Shown here piece by piece: positions 22,831 to 34,047 of a DNA stretch of 64,000 bases. The position numbers and the translations under genes are program-made. Positions within the stretch are counted from its first letter, which is position 1. Each line of letters starts with the position of its first letter. Source of the DNA: Hypericum androsaemum. Taxonomy: Eukaryota; Streptophyta; Magnoliopsida; Malpighiales; Hypericaceae. The DNA is taken from NCBI GenBank assembly GCA_963995505.1, contig OZ023192.1:17405001-17469000 (forward strand), written 5' to 3'. The notes beneath the pieces are model-generated. The model did no database searches, had not been told where the DNA came from, and worked only from the letters and a program-made list of their open reading frames with translations.

Positions 22831-24338
22831 CCCACTTTCTGTGGACCCAATCAACGCAACGAACAAGATCGGAGCAAGATCTACGAACACAACGAGGAGA
22901 TCGATGACAAGCACAAAGAAAGAAGACCCACAGCCAAACAAGAACAAGAAATTTGGTAACCCGGTTCGATCTTGACCGATCTACGTCCGGGGGCGTACCA
23001 AGCCAGGAGATTTCACTATATCAAGCTCGATCTACACTTTGGAGCTACGCAGGCTCAACAATGGTAGTTTCTCTCTCCTCTTTTCTCTCTCTCTCTCTCT
23101 TGAAATGTCTCTCTGTCTGCCAGGAAGAAGAAGAAGAATACAGGGAAGGTGAGGTGGGTATTTATAGTACCAACACACGCAGGGGCATTTTTGTCCACAC
23201 TTCATTTCGTCGTCGATCCCAGTTCTGGACGGGGGCTACGCCCCCCCGCGGTATCCGAAGTCTCCATACCCAACATAGGTTTCCTATCCGTCTTTTTATT
23301 CTGCATGGGAGTTTTATTATCTAACTTCGTGCAATGTTTGAACATGAAGTTTGTGATTTTTTTGCGGTTTTATTGATGTTTGAGATGATTTGCTATCCGG
23401 AGTTGCGGGCTAATAATTGGATAAATGGTGTTGGTATTGCCTGTGGTAGAGCTGATGCTGACTTTGATGGAAACTAATTCATTGTCACTGATTTCAGCGA
23501 AACGATACTTAGATGACCGTTTATTGTTAGATTAATACATCTTAGAAATCACATGGCATATTGTCACGTTACACGCCATGTCATCTCTCCTCCCTTCTCT
23601 CCGACCGCCGGTGACAACAAAACAAAATGAGGAGTTGAGAACCCCGAACAATTGTCACCAATTCTAGTGCGGTCCACTTTCTTCTTCAAGGATTCTTCGG
23701 TTCTGAAAGAGATTGTTCTTTCGAGGTTTTTTCTTTGCAAGTGCATTCCAACGACGGCGATCCCTAACCATAACAATAACTAATCTCCAACATTCTGTTT
23801 CCATGTTCTTTCGAGGTTTTTTCTTTCCAAGCGCATTCCAGAGATGACAATCCCTAACCTTAACATCACAAATTTATTCTTCCTTTTTTTCTTAAACTTA
23901 CATAACGCTCGCACGTTACAAATTTACTGATGTAGAAGAGGGCGGCGAAGATGGGGATTTCGGCAAAGGCGGTGACGGCCACGGTAAGTCACTAAATAAT
24001 GGGCATCTGAAACAACTCTTTTCCCCTCTCCTTTTAAGAGAACACTTCCAACTTCGTCATGAACATTTCAAAGATATAATCTTTCTCCTATGACATCTAG
24101 AATCTAATTTGTCCAGTCCCTTAAACCGGGATGATTGTGGCAAACAATCAAAATATTCAAACTTCATATTTTATTTAGTGAAATTAGGTCTTTTCCTAAA
24201 TTAAGTCATTGCTGCATAAAACATTGCCAAATTTAGACATTTCCTAGAGATATCAAATTGGATTTCCACAAGTCGAAATGGGAAACTATATAACTAATTT
24301 ATATACTGTGGCGAAAACTTCTGTTTTGCAACAAACTA
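22831..24338. other. Possible LTR fragment, then A2 downstream flank
   Basis: 22815-23330 begins TGTTGGGAAATCAACCCAC, contains 'aacccggttcgatcttgaccgatctacgtccgggg', and has a (CT)n run near 23080-23102. This resembles plant retrotransposon LTR or leader sequence, but no second LTR was found. 23712-23868 contains a near-perfect direct repeat of about 55 bp with a 97-bp period ('ttctttcgaggttttttcttt'). From about 23995 the sequence is the A2 3' flank shared with A1 and A3. Confidence 0.4.
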
Positions 24339-24872
24339 TCAATCCTCGTCATTTTTTTGATCATCAGGTTTATTGAAAGGAGCTGCAACTACGAAGACAC
24401 ATCCGACTCTTGTCACGTGCCCTTTCAAGCCGTCTCTAAGTTGTTCAAGCTTAGTCTTCATTGTCACCAACTCATCAAAGTCAAGCTCTGCGACCGTCTT
24501 ATGATTATACGCCTTGAGCGCCTTGTCTAGTATCTCTCCTATCTTCTCCTGATCCTGGACCTGCTTGAGTAGGTCGTTGAGCTTCCTAACTCGAATTTCC
24601 TTCTGGGTGTTCCTAGCGCGTCGGAGCACCTTGCTGCCCTTGTCTTGGCGGTCATCCTTGTTTAGAAAGCAGTCAGCGATGGAGTGGACGGTAGGGTTGC
24701 CGAAGGAGAAGGCCTTACCTCCTGGGGAGAACACTATAATGGCTATCTGGGCGGCATATAAGATGGCGAGCTCGTTGGCCTTCTTGAAGAGCCCGGTTCG
24801 GCGCTTGGAGAAGGTTACCTGCCTCGAGTTCCGATCGTTCACCATCTTCATCTCTATCTTTCCACTACCCAT
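24339..24872 (-). CDS. Type I (M-alpha) MADS-box factor, copy A2, altered C-terminus and promoter
   Basis: Intronless, 177 codons. The MADS domain (residues 1-60) is intact: [42 protein letters not shown]. Compared with A3, four residues are missing in the coiled region ([10 protein letters not shown]) and the C-terminus differs. Between about residues 151 and 164, A2 reads [18 protein letters not shown] where A3 has [18 protein letters not shown]. This is explained by a +1 and a later -1 shift that cancel, after which both end DDQKNDED. The 95-112 bp just upstream of the ATG, including the TATA-like box, are deleted relative to A1 and A3. The reading frame is open, so coding is plausible, but expression is doubtful. 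Partner of B2 in unit 2. Confidence 0.82.
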   Translation of the reverse strand: MGSGKIEMKMVNDRNSRQVTFSKRRTGLFKKANELAILYAAQIAIIVFSPGGKAFSFGNPTVHSIADCFLNKDDRQDKGSKVLRRARNTQKEIRVRKLNDLLKQVQDQEKIGEILDKALKAYNHKTVAELDFDELVTMKTKLEQLRDGLKGHVTRVGCVFVVAAPFNKPDDQKNDED

Positions 24873-26082
24873 GTTGCTATTTAGAGGGGGTTCCCTTTCC
24901 CTGGATGGGCAAGGGTTAATGAAATTTCTAAAAAGGAAGGTCTAGTTCTACTACCACGTTCAATATTTCCATGTTGGGTTCTTGCCTTTCTACAGAAAAT
25001 AATTTATTTTGCTGCCCATGCACCGATTATGGTAAGTTTTAAATTTCTGGCTTGTTTTAAGTACCTTCTTAAAGAATCTGCCACTTGGTCTTTCCATATT
25101 TGAATTTTACCCCTCATTAAAAAAGACATTTATTCATTTCAAAAAAAAAGAAATAGAAGAATATATTGGCCTTATTTTATTAAGGGTGTCGTCACTTGAG
25201 AGCAAGCAAAGCTTGAGGTTGTAATATTCTCATAATATGTGCGACTTTGGAGTTAATAATTATTTTCATTGAGAAAGAGAGTTCAACTTTCTGATGACAA
25301 ATAAACTACACATATTAAATTTATTAATGTGACAGAATTGAATTATAAATTCCTAATATCCATTTTCATATCTCGATTATCAACATTTATTTTTACGGTC
25401 AAATTTTGCAATAGTCTAAAAATTTTTTTGTAATATTCTCATAGTTGGATTGTGTAAATTATATTGAAATCTATCGTGAATCCGTTCTATTTCAACCATT
25501 GCAAAATTTGAAAGCAAGCCAGCTCTAAAGCTTCATTCAGCCAAACTTCTTGAAGCGGAAAAAACAACTTGATGAGTTACTTCAAGATTCTGTTAATCCA
25601 TTTTTGTTGAAACTAACAACAATCCTTTTACTTTTCTCCAAATTAAGCTATTGTGCAAGGAAGTCTCTGGATAACACCAAACACACCTCCTCACCAAGAA
25701 AGAGTGGTATGCAATTTTGTATACATTGATTGATTGATGAATTTTATACAGATAAATTTAAATTAGATAAATAATGAATAACGGTATATACAAAATTCGT
25801 AAGTTAATTTCTTGCAGTTTAATAGAGCACACAGAAGCAAATCTCAAAATGATTAATCACATCCTTTGTTTTCCTTCTTGGGCTATAAGTGAAGAAGTTA
25901 ATTAAACATGCCAACATAACATGAGAACCAACCTCCAAAATTTGGATGTGATGAGTGATAATACCCACTTAATTATTACAAACAAGTCACTCCCAAACAG
26001 TGTTCGTAAATTATAACGATAAATTCAATCCAACAAATGTGTATCTGTGTGGTGGATAAAGATGACGAAGAATATTAATCTA
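24873..26082. other. A2-B2 spacer
   Basis: No gene. 24895-25320 is the A-type upstream flank. 25500-25680 is shared with unit 3 (37915-38110) and with 14340-14480. 25850-26080 is the B downstream flank shared with 38300-38460/39370-39470 and 7030-7235. It contains the unoccupied GCTATAAG site of the unit 1 hAT insertion. Confidence 0.6.
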
Positions 26083-26655
26083 TCAAATACAAGGAGCTTT
26101 GCCCTTGTCCTTCTTATCTTCCATCTTCCTCTTCACGATGCCAAGTATTTCACCAAATCTATAATTGGCATCTTGAAGTTGTTCCTTACTCATCTCATTG
26201 GTCGGAATCTGCCACCATAACCTCTCCTCCTCCATACTACTTGATCCCCCGGCTTCATTCTTCATCATCTTCTCTTGCTGCTTCCCCTCTTCCAACTGGC
26301 TCATCAACTCACTGTAGTCCTTGGTCAACTTGTCGATCTGCTCCTTTCTTTGTTCCTCGGAGAGAGGGGGGTCGTTCTCCACATCGTTGTCTTTCTCTGC
26401 CTCGTTGCCTGAAATTGGGTGGCCGAGAAACCGACTTGCGACAGCCTCCATTGACGGATGGCTGAAGGAGAAGGCCCTGCCAGCCGGGGAATAGACAGCT
26501 AATGCAACTTCACCCCCGCACATGGTGACAAGCTCGTTGGCCTTCTTGTAAATCCCGGACCGGCGCTTTGAGAACGTGATGAACCTTTCTCGCTCATTCT
26601 CAAGGTACTTAATTTCTGTCCTCGGCTTCCCTCTGGTTTGCTTGTTGGCCTCCAT
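26083..26655 (-). CDS. Type I (M-alpha) MADS-box factor, copy B2
   Basis: Intronless, 190 codons, starting MEANKQTRGKPRTEIK. MADS domain at residues 8-68: [37 protein letters not shown]. Then A-SRFLGHP, an acidic linker, a Glu/Gln/Lys coiled-coil-like stretch (about 95-140) and a C-terminal WWQIPTNEMSKEQL block close in layout to the WW-P-EEL motif of AGL62. It ends in a basic tail (KRKMEDKKDKGK). B3 is about 95 percent the same by eye. Nuclear DNA-binding dimeric factor by family; M-gamma MADS proteins are the usual partners. A TATA-like box lies about 90 bp upstream. Start set by the shared MEANKQ of B1, B2 and B3. Confidence 0.9.
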   Translation of the reverse strand: MEANKQTRGKPRTEIKYLENERERFITFSKRRSGIYKKANELVTMCGGEVALAVYSPAGRAFSFSHPSMEAVASRFLGHPISGNEAEKDNDVENDPPLSEEQRKEQIDKLTKDYSELMSQLEEGKQQEKMMKNEAGGSSSMEEERLWWQIPTNEMSKEQLQDANYRFGEILGIVKRKMEDKKDKGKAPCI

Positions 26656-26740
26656 GTAAACCCTACGAGTTTATCTCAAGAATATTGCAAGACAGTCTTT
26701 GTGGAACTAGGGCTGTGTGTTTTCAACTAAGAAGATGGGT

Positions 26741-26749
26741 GTATATATA
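26741..26749 (-). promoter_or_regulatory. TATA-like box of B2
   Basis: TATATATAC on the minus strand about 90 bp before the ATG, in a short TATATA/CATATG-rich patch. In B3 the same place is a long (TA)n run. Confidence 0.55.
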
Positions 26750-26759
26750 CATATATGCA

Positions 26760-28150
26760 TATGTGAAAATGTATAATTGGGTCGTGACTTTCTAGTTTTG
26801 AAAGGCATTAATTATGTATTTAGAGTCATGACTTTCTTTAGGTGTTCGGTGTGGCTTCTGGAATCGCTGGAAGAAGACGAAAGGACGTCAAAGTGGAGAC
26901 TTGTGGAAGTCACGGGTGAAGAGGTTACTATTTTGGGCACTCTCGGAATAAATTTGGGGCGCCAGTTACCCAAATCAAGTTGAAGCGGGCTAATTCGCGG
27001 GTTTCTGGCTCGGGTGTTATTGTGTATTATACTAGGGTTAATACAAAATTTTCATGGAGATTTTATTTAAAAAATCTTTGTGAAGTATAACATTATAAAA
27101 TTGTTCATTTGATTCTTGAGAATTCTTTTATAACAAAAACCATCGATCCTTATCGGAAAAAATCTTATCTATTGCTCATCAATCAAAGTTTTTATCTTGA
27201 TCGACGAATACTAAGAATTAATGTTGGTCTAGTCCATGAAAATAAAACATAGTTGTCATTGATGTCCATGAATGATTAGATTATATTGTGCTGTCTTAAT
27301 AAGTATTGTTTATATCTATAGAGATCAACGCTTAATTGGTTATATATTTGGTCGTGTATAAATTTTTAAAAACGAGAGCGGTTAATCATGTGTCATGGCA
27401 TTGGTTGATAAAAGAACGCACTTTAGTAGATAGCAGATAGTAAATTGGACATAACGTTTGATAAAACTAATTCGCAGATTGTAGATTGAATGTAGTACAT
27501 TATACATATTTGGTTAAACTTAAATACCAATAAATTAAGATAAACTTAATTATATTTAAATTTAATTTTTTATAAATATTATATAATTAACATCATGAAA
27601 ATAAAATTAAATATATATTAAACAACTACTTAGTAAAAATTCACAAAACTAGAATAAGAATAACAAGACCATATTATTCATTAAAATAGATAAATAATAC
27701 TTATTACAATATTTTTAAAGAACATTGAATGATCATTTATTCTAATTCTTATAATTACATCAAACTAAAAATAATTTGATCTCTTAATGCATCCATCTAA
27801 AAATTGCGCTTATAATAAGTGGCGAAACAGATTTTTTGATACAGTGAATCCTTCACTAGACAGGAAATTGGAGACAATAATCAGTGAATCGTGAAAAAAA
27901 TACATTCCAATATAACTTTCAAGAAAGGTACACATACGTTGCATCTCATGGATGATCAAAGATATTCCTTATATACGAGAAAAAAAATTAGATTCAATAG
28001 AGATATTGATTTAAATCTTAACAATGTAAAAGATACTATTAGTAGAATTGTATGTAGAACCCAATAATATTCAACTATAATATATAAATTTAAAAAAATT
28101 TATCATATAAGAACTGTACGTTAGAATTATTCACTATTTTATAATTCTAG
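26760..28150. other. B2 upstream flank, then AT-rich intergenic DNA
   Basis: 26760-27020 matches 40200-40660 upstream of B3 ('gacttgtggaagtcacgg', 'aataaatttggggcgccag'), which marks the right edge of the duplicated unit. 27030-28150 is AT-rich with no gene or recognisable element. Confidence 0.5.
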
Positions 28151-29840
28151 ACTCTGTTGCGGGAATAAGTGAACAAGTAACCCAAGACGGATCCGGAGTG
28201 GTCGTCCCAAGGTCGGTCTAAAGCTATGCTAGGCTACGGGCTACGCTAGGCTACGGAAAGGAAAAGCGATACAAGATAAGTAGAGTAATTGTTGTGTTGT
28301 GTTGGTGATATCCGTTCTCTCGCCCGAGCCTGAAAGAAAGGATTTTCACCCCTCTTGCAATAATGAGTAAGTAAGGAATTGTCGTCCCACAAGGACTAAG
28401 CTAGGCCGCAAACTCGACTTTATCACTAGTTTAGGACAATAAGAAATGGAGTTATCAATTCCAAATACAATATGTTACTTGACATAAAATTGCAACTAAA
28501 TAAGACGATGGTTTAAATACTTAAAACAAGAGTGAGCTTGATACCAATGACAACCTAAATAACCAAATGGCTTATGGGGTTTATTAAGTTCATGATATGG
28601 TCCGGATGTTTCGAAGGCAACTAATCATTATTCTCACGACAAACTAGTCTAAATCAATTCTTAACTAGACTTAGATGAACTAACCACGCTCTCGCGACAA
28701 ATTAGCCATCTAATCTAACTAATCACTAACTATAATCACCATCCTTTGGACAACTAGTCACCTAAGGTGATCTCTCATCAATAGGTTTCTACTCAACTAG
28801 TTAAATAGTCCGTTAATTCTAACCCCTCTCGGTGATTAATATTAACCATATTCATAATCAAGGTGATCAATCAAGATTAAGCATTAAGCTCATTAACTAG
28901 TACACATACCTAGGCATATTAACCCCCTAAACCATTGGCTAAGTAGGTGCCATCAAGGCACCAAATTCACTAATCAACTACTCACACATATTCACCAAAC
29001 AACTCAACACATCCATTGAACAAAGCAAGCAAAGCAAGAACATTAAAAGAGAGAGTAAGAGAAAGCTCAAGATGGTCTTCAAGCATCCAATATTCTTTCT
29101 TCAAGTTCTCTACACAAGATTCAACAATGGCTTCTTAGATCCAACAATGGAGAGCCAAGCTTTTTCTCCAAAGAAGAGAAAGTTAGTGGGGGAGTTGGTG
29201 AGTGTTTTTAGCAAAATATCTAAAAGTCTAAGGCTAAAAGTTCTCCCTTCTAAAATAAGCCAAAGAAGCTATTTATACAAGTTTTTGGCTTATGAAGTGC
29301 CAGCCACGAATTCACTATTCATGCCCAAAAATGGTCCCAAAACAAATCCTAAAATTTGGCCCACTCGTCAGATTTGTTGGCAGATTCAAAGGTCAATATT
29401 AGACGCAATTTTCCTCCTATTTAGACTCCGAATGTGAAGAAGCCTATGAAGACAAAGTTGTAGCCAGATGTCTTCTTTCCAACGCCACCTTGATTTTCTC
29501 CATTGGACTTCGGATGGGAAAGTTATCGGTATTTGAGTCGCAAAGGATCAGTTTTGCTCCATGCTTTCTTGGGTCTCGTAAAACGCCAATTGTCCCGGCT
29601 GATCCAATCGCCTATGACACGCTCCAAAGTGCACCAATATCCTCCTCGCATCACCATATAGTCTCCTAGTAATAAACATGAACGAAAAGTAATAAAAATT
29701 ACAAGAACTACACTAAAACGTTCAAAGCACAATATATAACAATACAACGATACATAACACACAAAAATACTAGAAATAATGGAAAATCGACACTAAAACA
29801 TACATGGATGATAGAGTATTTCCACACTCATCAGAGCCCT
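28150..29840. repeat. Noncoding LTR-retrotransposon-like sequence
   Basis: The phrase type 'taaggaattgtcgtcccacaaggactaagctagg' at 28371-28410, and the long gene-free tract after it, resemble the noncoding parts of Ty3/gypsy Tat/Ogre-like elements. The first 60 bases carry a related 'gagtggtcgtcccaagg' phrase. No LTR pair was defined. The 121-codon frame at 29072-29437 has no domain. It abuts gypsy-like coding remnants on its right and may belong to the same element. Confidence 0.35.
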
Positions 29841-30249
29841 CCTTATATAGAGTGCCTTGACCCAACCTCCGCACCTTCAGAATAGAAAATCCTAAACCAC
29901 CTTCAAGGCCTTCGGCTCCAAGTCTCAATCCCGAGAGATCCGCTTCAAGTTATTTGTTCCTAATATGACGGGATCCTCTCGGCTCAGTACAAGCCATCTT
30001 CCTTAAATGGGCAGATCCCGTCCTCGAATAGGAAGCTTGAAAAATGTGACGACTAAACAATCGTGGTCTAAAGAGGAACTTACCAAGTCTTGCCAAATAT
30101 TGAGAATCTCGGCTCAAGTTAGGAAAATATAGATCGTCTTGACCTTCTCGAATCTCCCACGCAAAATCTTGACTCAAGTCCGTCATCGCCCAAGACGGAT
30201 ATCTCGTCAGGCCCAAAGTGAATCCCAAAATGGGCTCAAGCTAACGGCC

Positions 30250-30840
30250 TCCTCAACCAAAGTGGACCTATTCTCGGAATTGCCTTCCTGCCTACGAAGG
30301 TCAAATGAGCTTCCCGCTCGGGTCCAAGTTGGCTTCTCAACTTCGACTTCTCGCTCGGCTTCTCGCCTTAGGCTCCTCGCTCATCTTCTCGCCTTAGGCT
30401 TTCCGCCTTAGGTTTCTCACTTGGCTTCCCGCCTTAGGCTTCTCGTTCGGCCTCTCGCTGTAAGCCTCTCACTCGGCCTCTCGCTCGGCCTTTCACCACT
30501 TGGCCTCTCGCTCGGCCTCTCATCGTAGGCCTCTCGCTCGGCCTCTCGCTTGGCCTTTCGCCACTCGGCCTCTCGCTTAGCCTCTCGCTGTAGGCCTCTC
30601 ACTCGTGCTTCCCACCGGCCTCTCGTCTTTATGAGTGAGAAGAGTTTCTCGATCGGACTCACCCACGTGGGTGAGAGGAGCCTCTCGCCCGGGCTCACCA
30701 ACGTCAGCGAGAAGAGTCTCTCACTCGAACTCGCCCACGTGGGCGAGAGGAGCCTCTCGCCCAGACTCGCTTACGTGGGCGAGAGGGGCCTCTCGCCTGA
30801 GCTCCACGTACTGACGAGCCCAAGCCAATTCCCACACATC
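30250..30840. repeat. CTCTCGC-rich minisatellite
   Basis: Dozens of imperfect copies of a 10-15 bp unit around GCCTCTCGCTCG run from 30340 to 30640. They pass into about 45-bp units with 'cacgtgggcgagaggagcctctcgcc' from 30660 to 30800. On the minus strand it reads Glu-Arg-Pro-Ser repeats. Several units contain self-complementary GGCGAGAGG/CCTCTCGCC arms. Confidence 0.75.
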
Positions 30841-31217
30841 AGAAGATAGATCGTCATCAATCCGAGATATTAATTTCATGCTCCAATAATGCCCCCCGCA
30901 CGTGAATGCTTCGGTACGGTCAGGCGAGAAGCGTTGACGTAGTTCTTCATCTTCGGCTTGGCTTCCTTCCACTAGCTTGTAACAGAATAAAAATGTGCAG
31001 CTCAAATAAGTCTAGGCCATCATCCTGAGGACATTTTTGGCCGACTCATATAGTGACAAGGCATAAACCCGCAGTCACCTTGTCGCCCATTACCTTACTC
31101 TTCATGGGCAAGGCGGAGTACTTGCCCGCCAGGTATGGCGTTGATCGATCTTCGGACCGAATGCACCTTCCATTTGATCAAGCTTGTACATCGGGAAGAC
31201 CAGCCATCCATGTCTCT

Positions 31218-31652
31218 CTAAAATACACTTATTGGTACTAGGGACCCCTCATATAGGACCACTTCAATATAGAGGGTGGCCGACACGAATGGGCGTGCAT
31301 CGGCCATCATGATCAACACCTTCCCATCTAATTTCCATTGAATTAGATATTGGATGATGGAAGATGGGATTACTTGATTGGAGCAGACCGAGTCTCGCCT
31401 TTTCCTGAAAAAATTGGTTATGACCATGCCGCTCGGGCTGGCATCCTCTTTCTCTTTATTGCGTTCGCAGAGGAGCAACTGAAGAAAGGTGTTCACCACA
31501 CCCATGCCGTCCACGGGTACTCTCTCGATCAGCTCCCCAAGGATGTGAGCCGTGATACAGAGAGATTTCTTGCGATCATCCATTCTTCGGGTTGGCCTCA
31601 CAATGGTGACGTCACCATTGAAGGCTTCCACTATGGGAATGACAGAGGACAT
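31218..31652 (-). pseudogene. Gypsy retropepsin-like fragment
   Basis: A 144-codon open stretch. The block SLCITAHILGELIERVPVDG-GVVN resembles the start of plant Ty3/gypsy aspartic protease domains, where a LVDGG-A-N motif holds the catalytic Asp; here the residue after DG is Met. Further on, VIPSSIIQYLIQWKLDGKVLIMMADA resembles the conserved end of that domain (S-hQ-LhQW-D). About 40 residues between the two are shortened. No active enzyme is expected. Confidence 0.5.
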
Positions 31653-31932
31653 CTCTCCTATCTGAGGCTTAGTAGGGTTTTTTTTATCATGTCATCTTTA
31701 AAGTGGCTCGATTAGTAGGGCTCCTGTCCGAGGCTAGCCGATGTCCTATTGATTGTCAGCTTACTTGGGAAGTCCCCAAACTTAATGCACCTCGTGTCAA
31801 GGTCGACCGAAACCTCCTTCTCTTTTTGGTCGAGAATAAACTCTCGTTGGGTGTCCTTCTTGGGATGAATCTCGCTCATGACATTAGGTACCCACTTGCG
31901 GGTCAACTTCCCGCGTAGTATAGTGGGTGCCT

Positions 31933-32466
31933 TTAGTCGGATCTCTTTAACGTGCTTGAGGTCATCTCCCAGTTAGAGGCTTTCACATCCTTCGCCCGGC
32001 TTTGAGTTGAGGCCAAATGATACTTCACCCACGGACGAGCTAGAAGTACCTTTTGTTTCTCCAGCTCGACCCTTTGCTCTGCGATTTTCCTTTCGAGGTC
32101 CTTGATGGCTTGCCTTCTTTTCTGGATCTTCCTTTCAAGGCGACGTCTCTGGGTCTTGGTCAGGACATCTCGCATTGGTAGATCAGGGATGACCCTTCTT
32201 TCTCCAAGTCGGTTAAATGCATACCGACGTGGGTTGGACCCATCTTGAAGGTCCACCTTGAGACGAGGATGATAGAGTCTCCACGTCTCATCGGCTTCCT
32301 TCAAATGGTTGAAGTTTTGAGTCCTTAGGATTCTACTATTAGGTGGCCATCCTTGCCCCCCGAGTCTTGCCTCTCGGGTCTTAAGGTCAGCCTTTCCTTG
32401 CTTAGGACTATCGGCTCCCCTCAAACAAAAGCACTTCCAAGCCTTTGGAATGCCGTTATTGGGCAA
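31933..32466 (-). pseudogene. Gypsy gag-side basic segment
   Basis: A 177-codon stretch. Its middle (MRDVLTKTQRRRLERKIQKRRQAIKDLERKIAEQ) matches the 'LTRTQKRR-QR' basic region just before protease in many plant gypsy polyproteins and is strongly helical. The N-terminal part repeats units near 32340-32400, 32455-32520 and 32590-32690 with 'ccccgagtcttgcctctcgggtcttaag', which is a tandem duplication. Not a host gene. Confidence 0.45.
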
Positions 32467-32879
32467 TCTTCCTTGCCCCCCGAGTCTTACCTCTCGGGTC
32501 TTAAGATCGGCCTTCCCTCGCTTAGGATGATCGGCTCCCCTTGAACGAAAAGATTTGTGAGCGTTTGGTATATCGTTATCAGGCGGCCTTCTATGTCCCC
32601 CGAGTCTTGCCTCTCGTGTCTTAGGATCAATTTTTACTTTTTTAGGGTCCGGTCGTCCTTGCCCCTCGAGTCTTGCCCTTCGGGTATTAGGATTGGTCTT
32701 CTCTTACTTGGGGCTTCTCTTTTGACTTCGGTTGAAGCCAACTATGGTGATATGAGCAATAAGGTGAGGACCCATCGATGACTGGTCCTCCAAGAATTGA
32801 TGTGGGATGAAATCCTCAGATTGAAAAGATAAGGGTTGCCCTTCTATCTCTTATCGTCGGGTAGATCCCAATGTCAGCT

Positions 32880-33213
32880 GACAGTTGACGTCGTCCTCAT
32901 CTAGCTCTTCTTCCCGATTAATATCATCCTCATCGAGCTCTTCTTGTCAATTGACTTCATCCTCATCGAGCTCTTCTTGTCGATTGACATCGTCCTCATC
33001 GAGCTCTCCTTGTCGATTGACATCGTTTTCACTGAGATCTCCTTGTCGGTTGACGTCATCCTCATCGAGCTCGTCATCCTCATCTAGCTCTTCTTGTTGG
33101 TTGACGTCGTCGTCATCGAGCTCTTCATCCTCATCGAGCTCTTCTTGTCGGTTGACGTCATGCTCATCGAGCTCGTCATCCTCACCGAGCTCTTCTTGTC
33201 GATTGATGGGCTA
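32880..33213 (-). repeat. 33-bp minisatellite coding an acidic 11-residue repeat
   Basis: About nine to ten imperfect copies of a 33-bp unit (core CATCGAGCTCTTCTTGTCG). On the minus strand each unit reads about VNRQEELDEDD. Some copies are shortened to a 15-18 bp ELDEDDE core, and one TGA interrupts the frame. It forms part of the gypsy remnant's coding side. The plus-strand poly-Ser frame is only its shadow. Confidence 0.8.
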
Positions 33214-33240
33214 GGACGGGAAGCAGTTCCTCCGGTCTCG

Positions 33241-34047
33241 AGATCTTTGGTTTTATTTGGTTTTAATTAATTAGGGACTGAATAGGTAATTTATCACGAT
33301 CTACGTCATATTTAACATAAGAAAGTCTTTTGCCACGTATCTTCCATGTCGTCTCAAAACGACGTCGTTTCGGGGAAGGTTTGAACGGGCAGCTGCCCTG
33401 GACCTGCCCGAAAAATTGGTGGTCAACCACAGGGTACTAAAATACCAATTTGAAACTACATGATACTCCAGGCAAAACAGGTAAAACTATAGCATACTAA
33501 AATAAACTTATCCCAGGTAACTTTGACCTAAAAACTGTATGAGAAGTTGAGAACAATATTAAAATTCCATAATTGATGAGGTATGTAGCTTTTGGTGGGC
33601 CCAGCATTTGAAGATCCATCCGGTCTAGGCTTGCCACTAAACAATGGGCCTCCAAAACATGACTATTTTACCCTCTCCTTTTAAGAGAGCACTTCCAACT
33701 TCGTCATGTACATTTCGAAGATATAATCTTCTCCTATGATATCTATAATGTAATTTGTTCAGTCCCATAAACGGGGATGATTGTGGCAAACAATCAAATA
33801 TTAAAACTTTATATTTTACTTGGTGAAATCACGTCTTTTCCTAAATTAAATCATTTCAGCGTAAAACATTCCTAAATTAAGACATTTCCTAGAAATATCA
33901 AATTGGATTTCCACAAGTCAAAATGAGAAACAATATAACTAATTTATATGTCGAAACATCAATCATCACCCAAATTTTCTTTATTTATTTCATTTTGGGA
34001 CAAGCAATTTCCAAATTGTAGGGGAAAATTAAGTTTACAACAAACAA
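33241..34047. other. Repeat end and A3 downstream flank
   Basis: 33340-33530 has phrases such as 'acagggtactaaaataccaatttgaaactacatgatactcc' that resemble one inverted end of a DNA element, with no partner seen. From about 33535 it is the 3' flank shared with A1 (3615-4116) and A2. Confidence 0.5.

Larger units (their letters stand above)
29841..33240 (-). mobile_element. Ty3/gypsy-type retrotransposon remnant (gag-protease region)
   Basis: The block is GC-richer than its surroundings. Read on the minus strand it holds, in order, an acidic repeat tract, a basic coiled segment typical of the gag side (TKTQRRRLERK), and a retropepsin-like block. Reverse transcriptase and integrase are not seen; 30250-30840 is instead a Ser/Arg/Glu-coding minisatellite. 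LTRs were not found. Probably a truncated or LARD-like copy. Confidence 0.55.

Noticed and set aside
22150..23324. Short frames in and after the LINE remnant taken as genes
   Set aside because: Pieces of broken LINE ORF2 or LTR-like DNA without start context.
29072..29437. 121-codon plus-strand frame as a host gene
   Set aside because: Lies in retrotransposon-like noncoding DNA and shows no domain.
31350..31715. 121-codon plus-strand frame in the gypsy remnant
   Set aside because: Shadow of the minus-strand protease-like frame.
32885..33214. 109-codon poly-Ser plus-strand frame
   Set aside because: Shadow of the 33-bp minisatellite; the meaningful reading is the acidic minus-strand one.
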